The notes under the pieces: model-generated | Database searches by the model: none | What the model was told of the DNA's origin: nothing | Seen by the model: only the letters and a program-made list of their open reading frames with translations | Translations under genes and position numbers: made by a program | DNA from: Azospirillum halopraeferens DSM 3675 | Lineage (GTDB): Bacteria > Pseudomonadota > Alphaproteobacteria > Azospirillales > Azospirillaceae | Length of the DNA: 64,000 nt | Assembly (NCBI RefSeq): GCF_000429625.1 | Contig: NZ_AUCF01000001.1 | Location: 372,001 to 436,000, forward strand | Direction: 5' to 3' | Shown: positions 40,568-49,179 of the stretch, piece after piece | Numbering within the stretch: position 1 is the first letter of the stretch | Layout: every line of letters starts with the position of its first letter

Positions 40568-42186
40568 GGTCGGGCGCTCCAGCCGGCGACCGCGGCCTTG
40601 ACGGCGGCCACCGCGGTCGGGGTCACCGACAGGGTGCGCAGCCCCGCCGCCAGCAGATCCGCGACGTGCTCCCGCTCGCCGGCGAGGTCGCCGCACAGGC
40701 TGACCTCCCGCCCCGTCGCGGCGCCGTGGACGGCGACCCGGGCGATCAGTTCCATCACGGCCGCCGTCGGCCGGGCCAGGTCGGCCAGTTCCGGCTCGTC
40801 GCGGCTGGCCGCCATGGTGTACTGGATCAGGTCGTTGCTGCCGATCGAGTAGAAGTCCGCCGGGAAGGCGGCGACCGCCAGGGCTGCCGCCGGCACCTCC
40901 ACCATCATGCCCAGCGGCGGGCGGGCCGCCGGCACCCCGGCGGCGGCGAGGTCGGCCACGGCGGCGTCCAGCAGCGCCCGGCAGCGCTCCATCTCCTCCG
41001 GCACGCTGACCATGGGCACCATGACCTTGAGCGGGCCGGCCGTGGCGGCGCGCGCCAGGGCGCGGAGCTGCACCGTGAACACCTCCGGCCGGCGCAGGGA
41101 CAGCCGCACGCCGCGCACGCCGAGAAAGGGGTTGCTCTCCCCCGGCCGGGTCAGACCGGGGACCGGCTTGTCGCCGCCGGCGTCCAGCGTGCGGACCGTC
41201 ACCGGCCGCCCTCCCGCCAGGTCGAGGATGCGGCGGTATACGGCAAGCTGCTCCTCCTCGTCCGGCAGGTGATGGCGGCCGTCGAACAGGAATTCGGTGC
41301 GCACCAGCCCGACGCCGTCGGTGTGGGCAGGATCAATCCCGGCCAATTCCTCCGGGCCGGCGATGTTGATCAGCACGCGCACCCGCTCTCCGTCGGCGGT
41401 GACCGCGGGGCGCGCCAGGAAGGTCTCCTCCCGGGCTCGCCGCCCGTCGCTCTCGGCCCGCCGGGCGGCGAAGGCAGCGGCGGCGGCGGGGTCCGGCTCG
41501 ACCACCAGGGTCCCGGCCTCGCCGTCCAGCAGGGCCGGCCGGCCGTCCTCCAGACCGTCGGCGTCCACCCCCACCACCATGGGTACGCCGCGGGCGCGGG
41601 CCAGGATCGCCACGTGGCTGGTGGTGCTGCCGCGGCCGAGGGCCAGCCCGCCGCCGGCCCACGCCACCGCCAGGAAGCGCGAGGGCGGCAGGTCGCGTGC
41701 AACGAGGATGGCGTCGCCGGGGATCGCCTCCTCCGCCTCACCGGCGAGGCGGCGCAGAACGCGGTCGCGCAGGTCGGCCAGATCGGCGGCGCGGGCCCTG
41801 AAATAGGCATCCTCCGCCGCGGCGTAATCCGCCACCTGGGCGTCCAGGGCGGCGCGGAACGCCGCGTCGGCGGGCGCCCCCGCGGCGATGGCCGCGAAGG
41901 CCGGCTCGCTCAGCGCCTCGTCCTCCAGCAGGGCGAGCTGGAAAGCCAGCATGCCCTCGGCGTCGGCGTCATCGCCGGCGGCGGCGGTGAGATCCGCCAG
42001 ATCAGCGGCGGCGGCGGCCATGGCGTCGCGCAGATCCGCCGCCTCGCGCTCCGGCGGGCCGGCGTCGCGCGCGGACGTCGCGCCGTCCCCCTCGTCCAGC
42101 CGCCGCAGCGGGCCGGAGGCGAGGCCGGGGGCGGCGGGCCGGCCGCGGCGGACCGTCACCGGTCGGGCGTCGTCAGTCGCCATCAT
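40564..42186 (-). CDS. PTS Enzyme I (PEP-protein phosphotransferase) for DHA kinase
   Basis: 540 residues, the usual single-EI length, with no GAF domain, so distinct from PtsP of the nitrogen PTS. Active-site His191 in STTSHVAILARARGVPMVVG. The PEP-binding part has DAGGDKP, FSAGGxx-like GSNDLIQYTMAASR and catalytic Cys in SLCGDLAGE. It would phosphorylate the HPr next door, which in turn loads DhaM. The ATG overlaps the HPr stop by 14 bases, and the end overlaps xre by 4. Confidence 0.88.
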   Translation of the reverse strand: MMATDDARPVTVRRGRPAAPGLASGPLRRLDEGDGATSARDAGPPEREAADLRDAMAAAAADLADLTAAAGDDADAEGMLAFQLALLEDEALSEPAFAAIAAGAPADAAFRAALDAQVADYAAAEDAYFRARAADLADLRDRVLRRLAGEAEEAIPGDAILVARDLPPSRFLAVAWAGGGLALGRGSTTSHVAILARARGVPMVVGVDADGLEDGRPALLDGEAGTLVVEPDPAAAAAFAARRAESDGRRAREETFLARPAVTADGERVRVLINIAGPEELAGIDPAHTDGVGLVRTEFLFDGRHHLPDEEEQLAVYRRILDLAGGRPVTVRTLDAGGDKPVPGLTRPGESNPFLGVRGVRLSLRRPEVFTVQLRALARAATAGPLKVMVPMVSVPEEMERCRALLDAAVADLAAAGVPAARPPLGMMVEVPAAALAVAAFPADFYSIGSNDLIQYTMAASRDEPELADLARPTAAVMELIARVAVHGAATGREVSLCGDLAGEREHVADLLAAGLRTLSVTPTAVAAVKAAVAGWSARP

Positions 42187-42457
42187 CGAAATCCCGTTCC
42201 ACCAGCCCGACCAGAGCCTCCACCGCGGCACCGGCGTCCTCGCCCTCGGCGCGGAAATGCAGCACGGTGTTCCTGGGGGCCTTGGCCGCCATGACCTTGA
42301 CGATGCTCTTGGCGTCGATCCACGGCCCGTCGGGCGACAGGCCCAGGTCGATGCGGCTGCGGAAGCTCTTGGCCAGCTTGGTCAGCTTCACCGAGGGGCG
42401 GGCGTGCAGCCCGACCTCGTGGCGCATCAGGATGGATCCGTTCACCTGACCGTTCAT
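42173..42457 (-). CDS. HPr-like phosphocarrier protein
   Basis: 94 residues. Phosphorylated His18 in VGLHARPSVK and a Ser51 regulatory-site equivalent in DAKSIVKVM. A small carrier between Enzyme I and DhaM. The ATG lies 11 bases after the dhaM stop. In E. coli the HPr and EI parts are fused to DhaM; here they are separate genes. Confidence 0.88.
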   Translation of the reverse strand: MNGQVNGSILMRHEVGLHARPSVKLTKLAKSFRSRIDLGLSPDGPWIDAKSIVKVMAAKAPRNTVLHFRAEGEDAGAAVEALVGLVERDFDDGD

Positions 42458-42468
42458 CGCGTCCGTCC

Positions 42469-42861
42469 TCACGCCGGCTTCAGTTCTTCGGCGGTGCGCC
42501 GCACCTCGTCGAGGGTGGACCCCGCCGACGCCTCGGTCGCCGCCATGACCGCCCCTTCCACGATGGGGGCGTTGCACAGGACGACGCGGCCGCGCCGTTC
42601 GTCGTCCAGCATCTCGATGGCCATTTCGCTGTTGGTCTCGGCCCCGCCCAGATCGACCAGCACCGCCACGCCCGCCTCCGACCACGCCCGGCCGATGGCG
42701 TCCATGATGTCGGGAACGCTGGTCCCCAGCCCCCCGTCGGGGTTGCCGCCGCACCAGGCCAGCGGCACCTCGTCGCCCACCATCTGGCGGACCATGTCGG
42801 CGGTGCCCCGCGCCACGTCGGGCGAATGCGACACGATGACGATTCCCACGTTTGCGTTCAC
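42469..42861 (-). CDS. dhaM: Dihydroxyacetone kinase phosphotransferase subunit DhaM
   Basis: 130 residues, an EIIA-like domain of the mannose type. The N-terminal VGIVIVSHSPDVARG contains active-site His12. DLGGAETNSEMAIEML follows near residue 75. Passes phosphate from HPr to DhaL-ADP. The GTG start at 42861 overlaps the dhaL stop (GTGA), with GGAGGAA upstream. Confidence 0.9.
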   Translation of the reverse strand: MNANVGIVIVSHSPDVARGTADMVRQMVGDEVPLAWCGGNPDGGLGTSVPDIMDAIGRAWSEAGVAVLVDLGGAETNSEMAIEMLDDERRGRVVLCNAPIVEGAVMAATEASAGSTLDEVRRTAEELKPA

Positions 42862-43484
42862 GCCCGTTCCTCCAAACACGTCACCACCGCTTCGATCATC
42901 AGGGCCGACGAGCGCGCCCCGGGGTCCATATGCCCGATGCTGCGCTCCCCCAGGAAGGAGGCACGGCCGCGCACCGCCCGCATGGGGACCGTGGCCTGCG
43001 CCGCCGCGTGCGCGGCATCGGCCAGCCGGCCGGGCACGCCGTCGCCGCCGCGGCGCAGATCATCGAGGACCGGCACCAGCACGTCGAGCATCGTCTTCTG
43101 CCCCGCGTCGGACTTGCCGCGCGCCTTGACCGCGTCTACCGCCGCGGCCAGGGCGGCGATCAGCTCGTCGCCCGACGGCCGCTCCGGCAGGGTTTTGCCC
43201 AGGGTCAGGAACAGCGTTCCGTACAGCGGGCCGGACGCGCCGCCCACCCGCATGACCAGCGTCTTGCCGATCTCCGCCAGGGCGGCCGGCAGGGGCCGGG
43301 CGGCAAGGTCGGGGGCGGCGGCCAGCACCGCCTCGAACCCCCGCTTCATGTTCAGCCCGTGGTCGCCGTCGCCGATCGCCTGGTCGAGGGCGGTCAGTTC
43401 GTCGGCGTGGGCGATCATCCGTTCGGCGATGGCGCGGATCAGGCGCTCCCGCACCGCGGAGTCGGTCGTCGGATCGACCGTCAT
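42858..43484 (-). CDS. dhaL: Dihydroxyacetone kinase subunit DhaL
   Basis: 208 residues. An eight-helix barrel that holds ADP as a cofactor. The Mg2+-binding IGDGDHGLNMKRGF (near residue 37) and MRVGGASGPLYGTLF (near 78) are the family landmarks; the end carries RASFLGERSIGHMDPGARSS. The ATG overlaps the upstream ATPase stop (ATGA), which ties the kinase to the transporter. Confidence 0.93.
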   Translation of the reverse strand: MTVDPTTDSAVRERLIRAIAERMIAHADELTALDQAIGDGDHGLNMKRGFEAVLAAAPDLAARPLPAALAEIGKTLVMRVGGASGPLYGTLFLTLGKTLPERPSGDELIAALAAAVDAVKARGKSDAGQKTMLDVLVPVLDDLRRGGDGVPGRLADAAHAAAQATVPMRAVRGRASFLGERSIGHMDPGARSSALMIEAVVTCLEERA

Positions 43485-44548
43485 GGACGCATACTCCCCA
43501 TCATTGCGGCGGCCGCGGCCGCCGGGCCGGGCGGCACGTCGATGCGCACGCCGTCGGCATCGAAGCAGACCGGATCGGTCAGTTCCACCACAACCCGGTC
43601 CCCGGCCTTCAGCGGCGCGTGCGCGTCGGCCAGAACCACCAGGGTGTGGCCCCCCACCTCCACATGCAGATGACTCTGGTCCCCCAGATGTTCCACCCGG
43701 TGGATCAGCGCCGGCCGGCCGTTGGGACCGGCGGCGCCCAGGCGCAGATGCTCGGTGCGGGCCCCGATGGTGTGCGTGCCCGGCGGAGCCGCCGGAGCGG
43801 GGAGCACGCCGGCCGGGATCAGGTTGATGGCGGGCGTGCCGAGCCGGGCCGCGACGTGGACGCTGCACGGCCGCTCGTACACTTCCCGCGGCGTGCCCAC
43901 CTGGACGAGACGGCCGCGGTCGAGCACACCGATCCGGGTGGCCAGGGTCATCGCCTCGATCTGGTCGTGGGTGACGTACAGGATGGTGGCGCCCATCTCG
44001 TCCTTGATCCGCTTCAGCTCCAGCCGCAGTTCGGAGCGCAGCTTGGCGTCGAGGGCCGACAGCGGCTCGTCCATCAGGTAGACCGCGGGACGGCGGACCA
44101 GGGCGCGGCCGATGGCCACACGCTGCATCTCGCCCCCCGACAGGCGGGTGGCCCGGTTGCCCAGCTTGTGATCGATGCGCAGCAGGGCGGCGATGCGTTC
44201 CACCCGCAGGCGGATGGCCGCCTCCGGCTCCCGCCGCATGGGGGAGCGCAGGGGGAACGCCAGGTTGTCGTAGACGGTCAGGTGCGGGTAGAGCGAGAAC
44301 TGCTGGAAGACGAAGGCGACGTCGCGCCCGGCCGGCGGCACGTCGGTGACCGGCCGGCCGCCGATGGACACCGTTCCGGCCTCCGGCCGCTCCAGCCCGG
44401 CGACGACGCGCAGGGCCGTCGTCTTGCCGGCCCCGGTCGGCCCCAGCAGCACCACCAGCTCCCCGTCCCCAACCGTCAGCGACAGGTCGTCCAGCGCCGT
44501 GGCGCCGCCGAAGCGCTTGGTCACGCCGGTCAGGCTCACCTCAGCCAT
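43481..44548 (-). CDS. ABC transporter ATPase (UgpC/MalK type), second copy
   Basis: 355 residues. Walker A LLGPTGAGKTTAL, signature RLSGGEMQRVAIGRAL, Walker B VYLMDEPLSALD and a C-terminal OB-like TOBE domain. It pairs with the other ATPase gene (44541-45668) as a heterodimer, an arrangement seen in importers for glycerol and sugars in rhizobia. It overlaps that gene by 8 bases and dhaL by 4. Confidence 0.9.
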   Translation of the reverse strand: MAEVSLTGVTKRFGGATALDDLSLTVGDGELVVLLGPTGAGKTTALRVVAGLERPEAGTVSIGGRPVTDVPPAGRDVAFVFQQFSLYPHLTVYDNLAFPLRSPMRREPEAAIRLRVERIAALLRIDHKLGNRATRLSGGEMQRVAIGRALVRRPAVYLMDEPLSALDAKLRSELRLELKRIKDEMGATILYVTHDQIEAMTLATRIGVLDRGRLVQVGTPREVYERPCSVHVAARLGTPAINLIPAGVLPAPAAPPGTHTIGARTEHLRLGAAGPNGRPALIHRVEHLGDQSHLHVEVGGHTLVVLADAHAPLKAGDRVVVELTDPVCFDADGVRIDVPPGPAAAAAAMMGSMRP

Positions 44549-45668
44549 GACGCACCTCCGCCGCCCGGCGGGTGTCGGGATGGTCGGGTTCGTGCAGCGC
44601 GCTGCGCAACACCCGGCCGGTCGCCGCATCGAACAGGGAGAGCCCGTCGGGGCGCAGGGCCAGCCCGACCGTTTCTCCGGTGCGCACGTCACGGCCGGAC
44701 GGGATGCGCGCCTTGACGGTGCCGTGCGCCGTTTCCACCGTGACGATCTGCGTGGTGCCCATGTATTCCGCCCCGAGCACCCGGCCGCGCAGCGGCGCGT
44801 CGTCGGCAAAGCGGATGTGCTCCGGCCGGACGCCTAGGGCGAGCGGCCCCGGCGGTCGGTCCTCGTGCAGTTCCGGGACGGCAACGAGGGCGCCGCCGGG
44901 CCGCACCTGGCGGTCACCGCGGCGCACCGCGCCCTCGAAGGTCAGGAAGTTCATGGGCGGCGATCCCAGGAAGTCGGCCACGTACATGGTGGCGGGGCGG
45001 TCGTAGATCTCCTGCGGCGGCCCGACCTGTTCGACGATGCCGTGGTTCATCACGGCGATGCGGTCGGCCATGGACATGGCCTCCATCTGATCGTGGGTGA
45101 CATAGACGGTGGTGGCGCCCAACCGGTCGTGCAGGTCCCGCAGTTCCCCGCACATGAGGTGGCGGAACTCGGTGTCCAGAGCGCCCAGCGGCTCGTCCAT
45201 CAGGAACGCCTTGGGCCGGCGCACGATGGCGCGGCCCAGCGCCACGCGCTGGCGGTCGCCGCCGGACAGGCCCGACACCGGGCGGTCCAGCAGGTGGTCG
45301 ATGCGCAGCAGGCGCGCCGTCTCCTCCACCCGCCGCCGCACCTCCGCACGCCCGACCCCCTGGCACACCAGGGGAAAGCCGATGTTGCGGCGCACGTTCA
45401 TGTGTGGATACAGCGCGTACATCTGGAAGACGAAGGCGATGTCGCGGGCGGCGGCGCGGCGCATGGTGACGTCCTCGCCGTCCAGCAGGATGCGGCCCGA
45501 GGTGGGCAGTTCCAGCCCGGCGATCATCCGCAGGGTCGTGGTCTTGCCGCACCCCGACGGGCCCAGCATGACGAAGAAGGTGCCGTCCCCGATGGTGAGG
45601 GTGGAGTCCTGCACGGCGATGAAGCTGCCGAACTCCTTGCGCACGTGTTCGATCCGGATCTCGGCCAT
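44541..45668 (-). CDS. ABC transporter ATPase (UgpC/MalK type), first copy
   Basis: 375 residues. Walker A LGPSGCGKTTTL, signature GLSGGDRQRVALGRAI, Walker B AFLMDEPLGALD and a TOBE region (GVRPEHIRFADD). It differs clearly from its partner (43481-44548), so the pair most likely forms a heterodimeric ATPase. It begins 8 bases after the small membrane gene. Confidence 0.9.
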   Translation of the reverse strand: MAEIRIEHVRKEFGSFIAVQDSTLTIGDGTFFVMLGPSGCGKTTTLRMIAGLELPTSGRILLDGEDVTMRRAAARDIAFVFQMYALYPHMNVRRNIGFPLVCQGVGRAEVRRRVEETARLLRIDHLLDRPVSGLSGGDRQRVALGRAIVRRPKAFLMDEPLGALDTEFRHLMCGELRDLHDRLGATTVYVTHDQMEAMSMADRIAVMNHGIVEQVGPPQEIYDRPATMYVADFLGSPPMNFLTFEGAVRRGDRQVRPGGALVAVPELHEDRPPGPLALGVRPEHIRFADDAPLRGRVLGAEYMGTTQIVTVETAHGTVKARIPSGRDVRTGETVGLALRPDGLSLFDAATGRVLRSALHEPDHPDTRRAAEVRHG

Positions 45669-45676
45669 GGGGCGGG

Positions 45677-45877
45677 TCACTCCGGGAAATGGCTGACGAT
45701 CAGGAAGCCGACCGTGCCGGTCAGGATGACCGCGAACGACCAGCCGAACAGGGCCAGCGAAAAGGGCTGCATCAGCATGAAGGCACCCGCCCCGATCACC
45801 GCCATGGCGGCGTTCTCCCAGGGGCCGCGGCGCAGGATGCGCCGCCACGCCGGGCGGGTGTCGCGCGGCGCCGTCAT
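45677..45877 (-). CDS. Small two-span membrane protein in the ABC operon (66 aa)
   Basis: 66 residues with two adjacent hydrophobic spans (about 22-41 and 43-62; AAMAVIGAGAFMLMQPFSLA starts the first) and a basic N-terminus. Its ATG overlaps the permease stop (ATGA) and it lies 8 bases before the ATPase gene, so it is translated within the transporter unit. Its place resembles the small DUF2160 gene (glpU) of rhizobial glycerol importers, but it is shorter and does not match. It may be an accessory subunit. Confidence 0.7.
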   Translation of the reverse strand: MTAPRDTRPAWRRILRRGPWENAAMAVIGAGAFMLMQPFSLALFGWSFAVILTGTVGFLIVSHFPE

Positions 45878-46812
45878 CGCCGCACCGCGCCGAAGGTGAT
45901 GCCGCGCAGCAGGTGTTTGCGCAGCAGCACGGTGAAGACGACGATCGGGATCAGGAACAGGGTGGTGGCGGCGGCCACCGCCGGCCAATCCTGCCCGCCC
46001 TCGCCGATGATGAAGGGGATGAAGGGCGGCATGGTCTGCGCCTCGCCCGACGTCAGCAGCACGGCGAAGGCGTATTCGTTCCAGGCGAAGATCAGGCAGA
46101 AGATGGCGGTGGCGGCGATGCCGGTGGCGGCCTGCGGCAGCACCACCTTGCGGAAGGCGGCCAGGCGCGAATAGCCGTCGATCAGCGCCGCCTCCTCGTA
46201 CTCCCGCGGGATCTCGTCGATGAAGCCCTTGAGCAGCCACACCGCCAGGGACACGTTGACCGCCGTGTACAGCAGGATCATGCCCAGATGCGTGTCGGTC
46301 AGCCCCAGTTCCCGGTACATCAGGTAGATGGGAATGGCGACCGCGATGGGCGGCATCATGCGCGTGGACAGGATGAAGAACATCAGGTCGTCCTTCAGCG
46401 GCACCCGGAAGCGGGAGAAGGCGTAGGCCGCCAGCGTGCCGAGGAACACCGCCAGGAAGGTGGAGCCGAAGCCGACGATCAGGGAGTTGACGAAGCGCTC
46501 CCCCACCTTGGACGGGCCGGCGATCACCATGTTGCGCGAGCGCACCAGCCGTTCGACCCAGGAGTCGGGCGGCGGCAGGCCGGCGATGTACTCCTCGGTC
46601 TGGCGCGAGCGGGTGGTGAACAGGTTCACGTAGCCCTCCAGGGACGGCTCCGCGAAGACCTTCGGCGGGTAGGCGATGGCGTCCGACGGCGTCTTGAAGC
46701 CGGTCTGGACGATCCACAGCAGCGGCGCGATGGTGACCACGGCGTACAGGATCACCGCCAGGGCGGCCAGCCGGGTTCCCCACGTGCCGGGGGCGGAGGC
46801 GGGGGCGCTCAT
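45874..46812 (-). CDS. ABC transporter permease (MalG/UgpE type)
   Basis: 312 residues. Six predicted membrane spans, with a longer periplasmic loop (about 45-115) and an EAA loop (YEEAALIDGYSRLAAFRKVV, near residue 215), as in MalG-type permeases. Its ATG overlaps the stop of the first permease. Confidence 0.92.
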   Translation of the reverse strand: MSAPASAPGTWGTRLAALAVILYAVVTIAPLLWIVQTGFKTPSDAIAYPPKVFAEPSLEGYVNLFTTRSRQTEEYIAGLPPPDSWVERLVRSRNMVIAGPSKVGERFVNSLIVGFGSTFLAVFLGTLAAYAFSRFRVPLKDDLMFFILSTRMMPPIAVAIPIYLMYRELGLTDTHLGMILLYTAVNVSLAVWLLKGFIDEIPREYEEAALIDGYSRLAAFRKVVLPQAATGIAATAIFCLIFAWNEYAFAVLLTSGEAQTMPPFIPFIIGEGGQDWPAVAAATTLFLIPIVVFTVLLRKHLLRGITFGAVRR

Positions 46813-47771
46813 CGTTGCCTCACGGCGTTCAGCGCCTTGACGTAGATGTTGGCCAGGCCGAAGACGGTGACGAAGAGGATGACCGCGAAGGCGGAGGAGT
46901 AGCCGGTCCGCCACTTCTCGAACGCCTCGCGCTTCAGCGTGATCGACGCCACCTCGGTGGTGGAGCCGGGGCCGCCGGAGGTCAGCAGGTTGACCATGTC
47001 GAACATCCGGAAGTTCTCGATGCCGCGGAACAGCACCGCCAGCATCAGGAAGGGGAGCACCATGGGCAGGGTGATCGACCAGAACCGGCGCAGCGGTCCG
47101 GCGCGGTCGACCTCCGCCGCCTCGTAGATGTCGTCGGGGATGGAGCGCAGGCCGGCCAGGCAGATCAGCATCACGTACGGCGTCCACATCCAGGTGTCGA
47201 CCAGCACGATCGCCCACGGCGCCAGCCGGACGTCCCCGATCATCTGGAAGGATCCGGGGTCGATGCCCGTAACGAAGGCGACGACGTGATTGAACAGTCC
47301 GGTCTGCGGCTGGAACAGGAAGGTCCAGAAGTTGCCCACCACCGCCGGAGACAGCATCATCGGCAGCAGGATCAGCGTGGTCCAGAAGCCGTGGCCGCGG
47401 AAACGCCGGTTGATCAGCAGCGCCAGCCCGAAGCCCAGCAGCACCTGCAGCGTGATCGACCACACCACGAAGTGCGCGGTCGCCTGCATGGCGTACCAGA
47501 CGTCCGGGTCGCCGAGGATGCGGGTGTAGTTGTCCAGCCCCAGCCAGCGCAGCGGCGCGTCGGGCCGGTTGGCGCGGTAGTTGGTGAAGGACAGCCGCAC
47601 CGTCCAGATCAGCGGGAAGACGTTGATGGCCAGCAGCAGCAGCACCGTGGGGGTGATGAACAGCCAGGCGATGGCCCGGTCGGACAGGCCGCGCACCCGG
47701 GCCGCCAGGGCAGGCGGGGTGGCGGCGCCGGCGCGTGCCGCCAGCGTGTGAAGCGTCGAGGTTTCGGTCAT
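46809..47771 (-). CDS. ABC transporter permease (MalF/UgpA type)
   Basis: 320 residues. Spans begin at about 34 (IAWLFITPTVLLLLAINVF). The EAA loop is YEAAEVDRAGPLRRFWSITL, near residue 224. It partners the MalG-type permease, with ATGA overlap at its end. Upstream, 79 bases with a strong hairpin separate it from the binding protein. Confidence 0.92.
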   Translation of the reverse strand: MTETSTLHTLAARAGAATPPALAARVRGLSDRAIAWLFITPTVLLLLAINVFPLIWTVRLSFTNYRANRPDAPLRWLGLDNYTRILGDPDVWYAMQATAHFVVWSITLQVLLGFGLALLINRRFRGHGFWTTLILLPMMLSPAVVGNFWTFLFQPQTGLFNHVVAFVTGIDPGSFQMIGDVRLAPWAIVLVDTWMWTPYVMLICLAGLRSIPDDIYEAAEVDRAGPLRRFWSITLPMVLPFLMLAVLFRGIENFRMFDMVNLLTSGGPGSTTEVASITLKREAFEKWRTGYSSAFAVILFVTVFGLANIYVKALNAVRQR

Positions 47772-47813
47772 GACCGTTCCGTGGTGCCGGGTCGGGGTGC
47801 CGGATCAGGGGGG

Positions 47814-47842
47814 CCGCCCCCGGCGCGCATGGCCGGGGGCGG
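47814..47842 (-). promoter_or_regulatory. Intercistronic hairpin after the binding-protein gene
   Basis: CCGCCCCCGGC and GCCGGGGGCGG form a perfect 11-base stem with a 7-base loop, 8 bases after the stop of the substrate-binding protein gene. Hairpins at this point in other ABC operons (malE-malF) protect the binding-protein mRNA and let it exceed the permeases. Confidence 0.6.
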
Positions 47843-47850
47843 GAACGGCA

Positions 47851-49179
47851 TCACAGCTTGCCGTCGTCCTCGAACACCACGGTCCAGTCCTTGATCAGCA
47901 GGTCCAGGGCCTCCTTCGCCGTGCCCTTGTCCGCCACCACGTAGTCGTGCATGCGCTTCTGCATGTCGAGCAGCAGCGAAGCGTAGGACGGCTCCGCCCA
48001 GAAATCGACGACCATGCTCATGGATTGCAGGAAGTCGGCGGCGAAGGGGGCGCTCGCCGGGAAGTCCGGATCGTTCAGGACGGCCGTGTGGCAGGAATAG
48101 CCGCCCAGCGCCCACCACTTCTTCTGCACGTCGGGCTGGGCGAACCACTTGATGTACTGCAACGCCTCATCGCGGTTGTCGGAGTAGGCGACGACCGAGA
48201 TGCCCTGCCCGCCGAGCTGTGTTCCCCTGGCCGTCTCCATCGGGTTGACGAAGAAGCCGATGCGGTCGCCGCCGACGTTGGGGTCCTTGTGGAGACCGGG
48301 GAAGAAGGCGAAGAAGTTCATCTGCATCGCCACCTGCCCCGACTTGAAGGCGTCCAGCCCCTCCTGCATGTAGGCGTTGGTCATGCCGGGCGCGGTGCAG
48401 CACTTGTAGAGGTCCTTGTAGGCCTCCAGCCCCTTCACGGCGTCGGGGGAGTTGACGAAGCCGTCCATGGCGTAGGGCTTGTCGGGATCCTGGTACTTGA
48501 AGCCGTGGGCGTAGAGGGCGTTGGTCACCCCCATGGTGATGCCCTCCGACCCGCGCTCGGTGTAGATGTAGGCGCCGTAGACCCGCTTCCCGTCGATCTC
48601 GCGCCCCTGGAAGAACGAGGCCACCTCCTTCAGTTCGGTCCAGGTCTTCGGCGGCTCCAGGTCGCGGCCGTGCTTGTCGCGGAACGCCGCGCGGATCTCC
48701 GGCCGGGAGAACCAGTCCTTGCGGTAGGTCCAGCCGATGGCGTCGCCCATGGCCGGCAGGGCCCAGTAGTTGGGCGTGTTCTTCGGCCATTGGGAATAGC
48801 CGACCACCGTCGCGGGCATGAAGTCATCCATGGAGATGCCTTCACGCTCGAAAAACTCGTTCAGCTTGACGTAGTGGCCGTTCTCGGCGGCACCGCCGAT
48901 CCACTGGCTGTCACCGATGATCAGGTCGCACAGCTTGCCCTTGGAGTTCAGCTCGTTGAGGAAACGGTCGGCATAGCTGGTCCAGGGCACGAATTCGAAC
49001 TTCATGCCGATGCCGGTCGCTGTCGTGAAGTCCTTCGACAACTGGACCAGCGCGTTGGCCGGATCCCACGCCGCCCAGCACAGGGTCAACGACTTCGATT
49101 GCGCCAGCGCCGGCTGGGCGGCACCCGCCGACAGCGCCAGAGCCGCCGCACCGCACATCCACGTCACCGCCTTGGCCAT
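47851..49179 (-). CDS. ABC transporter substrate-binding protein
   Basis: 442 residues, with a signal peptide about 1-27 (ending QPALAQS). Extracellular solute-binding protein family 1 fold, with LCWAAWDPANALVQL near the mature start and aromatic-rich segments (YSQWPKNTPNYWALP, GGYSCHTAV). Two adjacent Cys (YKCCTAPG) are unusual. It is the first gene of the transporter-DHA kinase unit, with GGGAGGAGAGACC before the ATG. The ligand is not readable from the sequence; coupling to DhaKLM points to dihydroxyacetone, glycerol or another polyol (inference). Confidence 0.88.
   Translation of the reverse strand: MAKAVTWMCGAAALALSAGAAQPALAQSKSLTLCWAAWDPANALVQLSKDFTTATGIGMKFEFVPWTSYADRFLNELNSKGKLCDLIIGDSQWIGGAAENGHYVKLNEFFEREGISMDDFMPATVVGYSQWPKNTPNYWALPAMGDAIGWTYRKDWFSRPEIRAAFRDKHGRDLEPPKTWTELKEVASFFQGREIDGKRVYGAYIYTERGSEGITMGVTNALYAHGFKYQDPDKPYAMDGFVNSPDAVKGLEAYKDLYKCCTAPGMTNAYMQEGLDAFKSGQVAMQMNFFAFFPGLHKDPNVGGDRIGFFVNPMETARGTQLGGQGISVVAYSDNRDEALQYIKWFAQPDVQKKWWALGGYSCHTAVLNDPDFPASAPFAADFLQSMSMVVDFWAEPSYASLLLDMQKRMHDYVVADKGTAKEALDLLIKDWTVVFEDDGKL

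Noticed and set aside
43481-49179. Naming the transporter as the rhizobial glycerol importer glpSTPQUV
   Set aside because: Gene types match in part, but the small membrane protein is not the DUF2160 type, glpD and glpR are absent, and the neighbours are DHA kinase genes. The ligand was left open.
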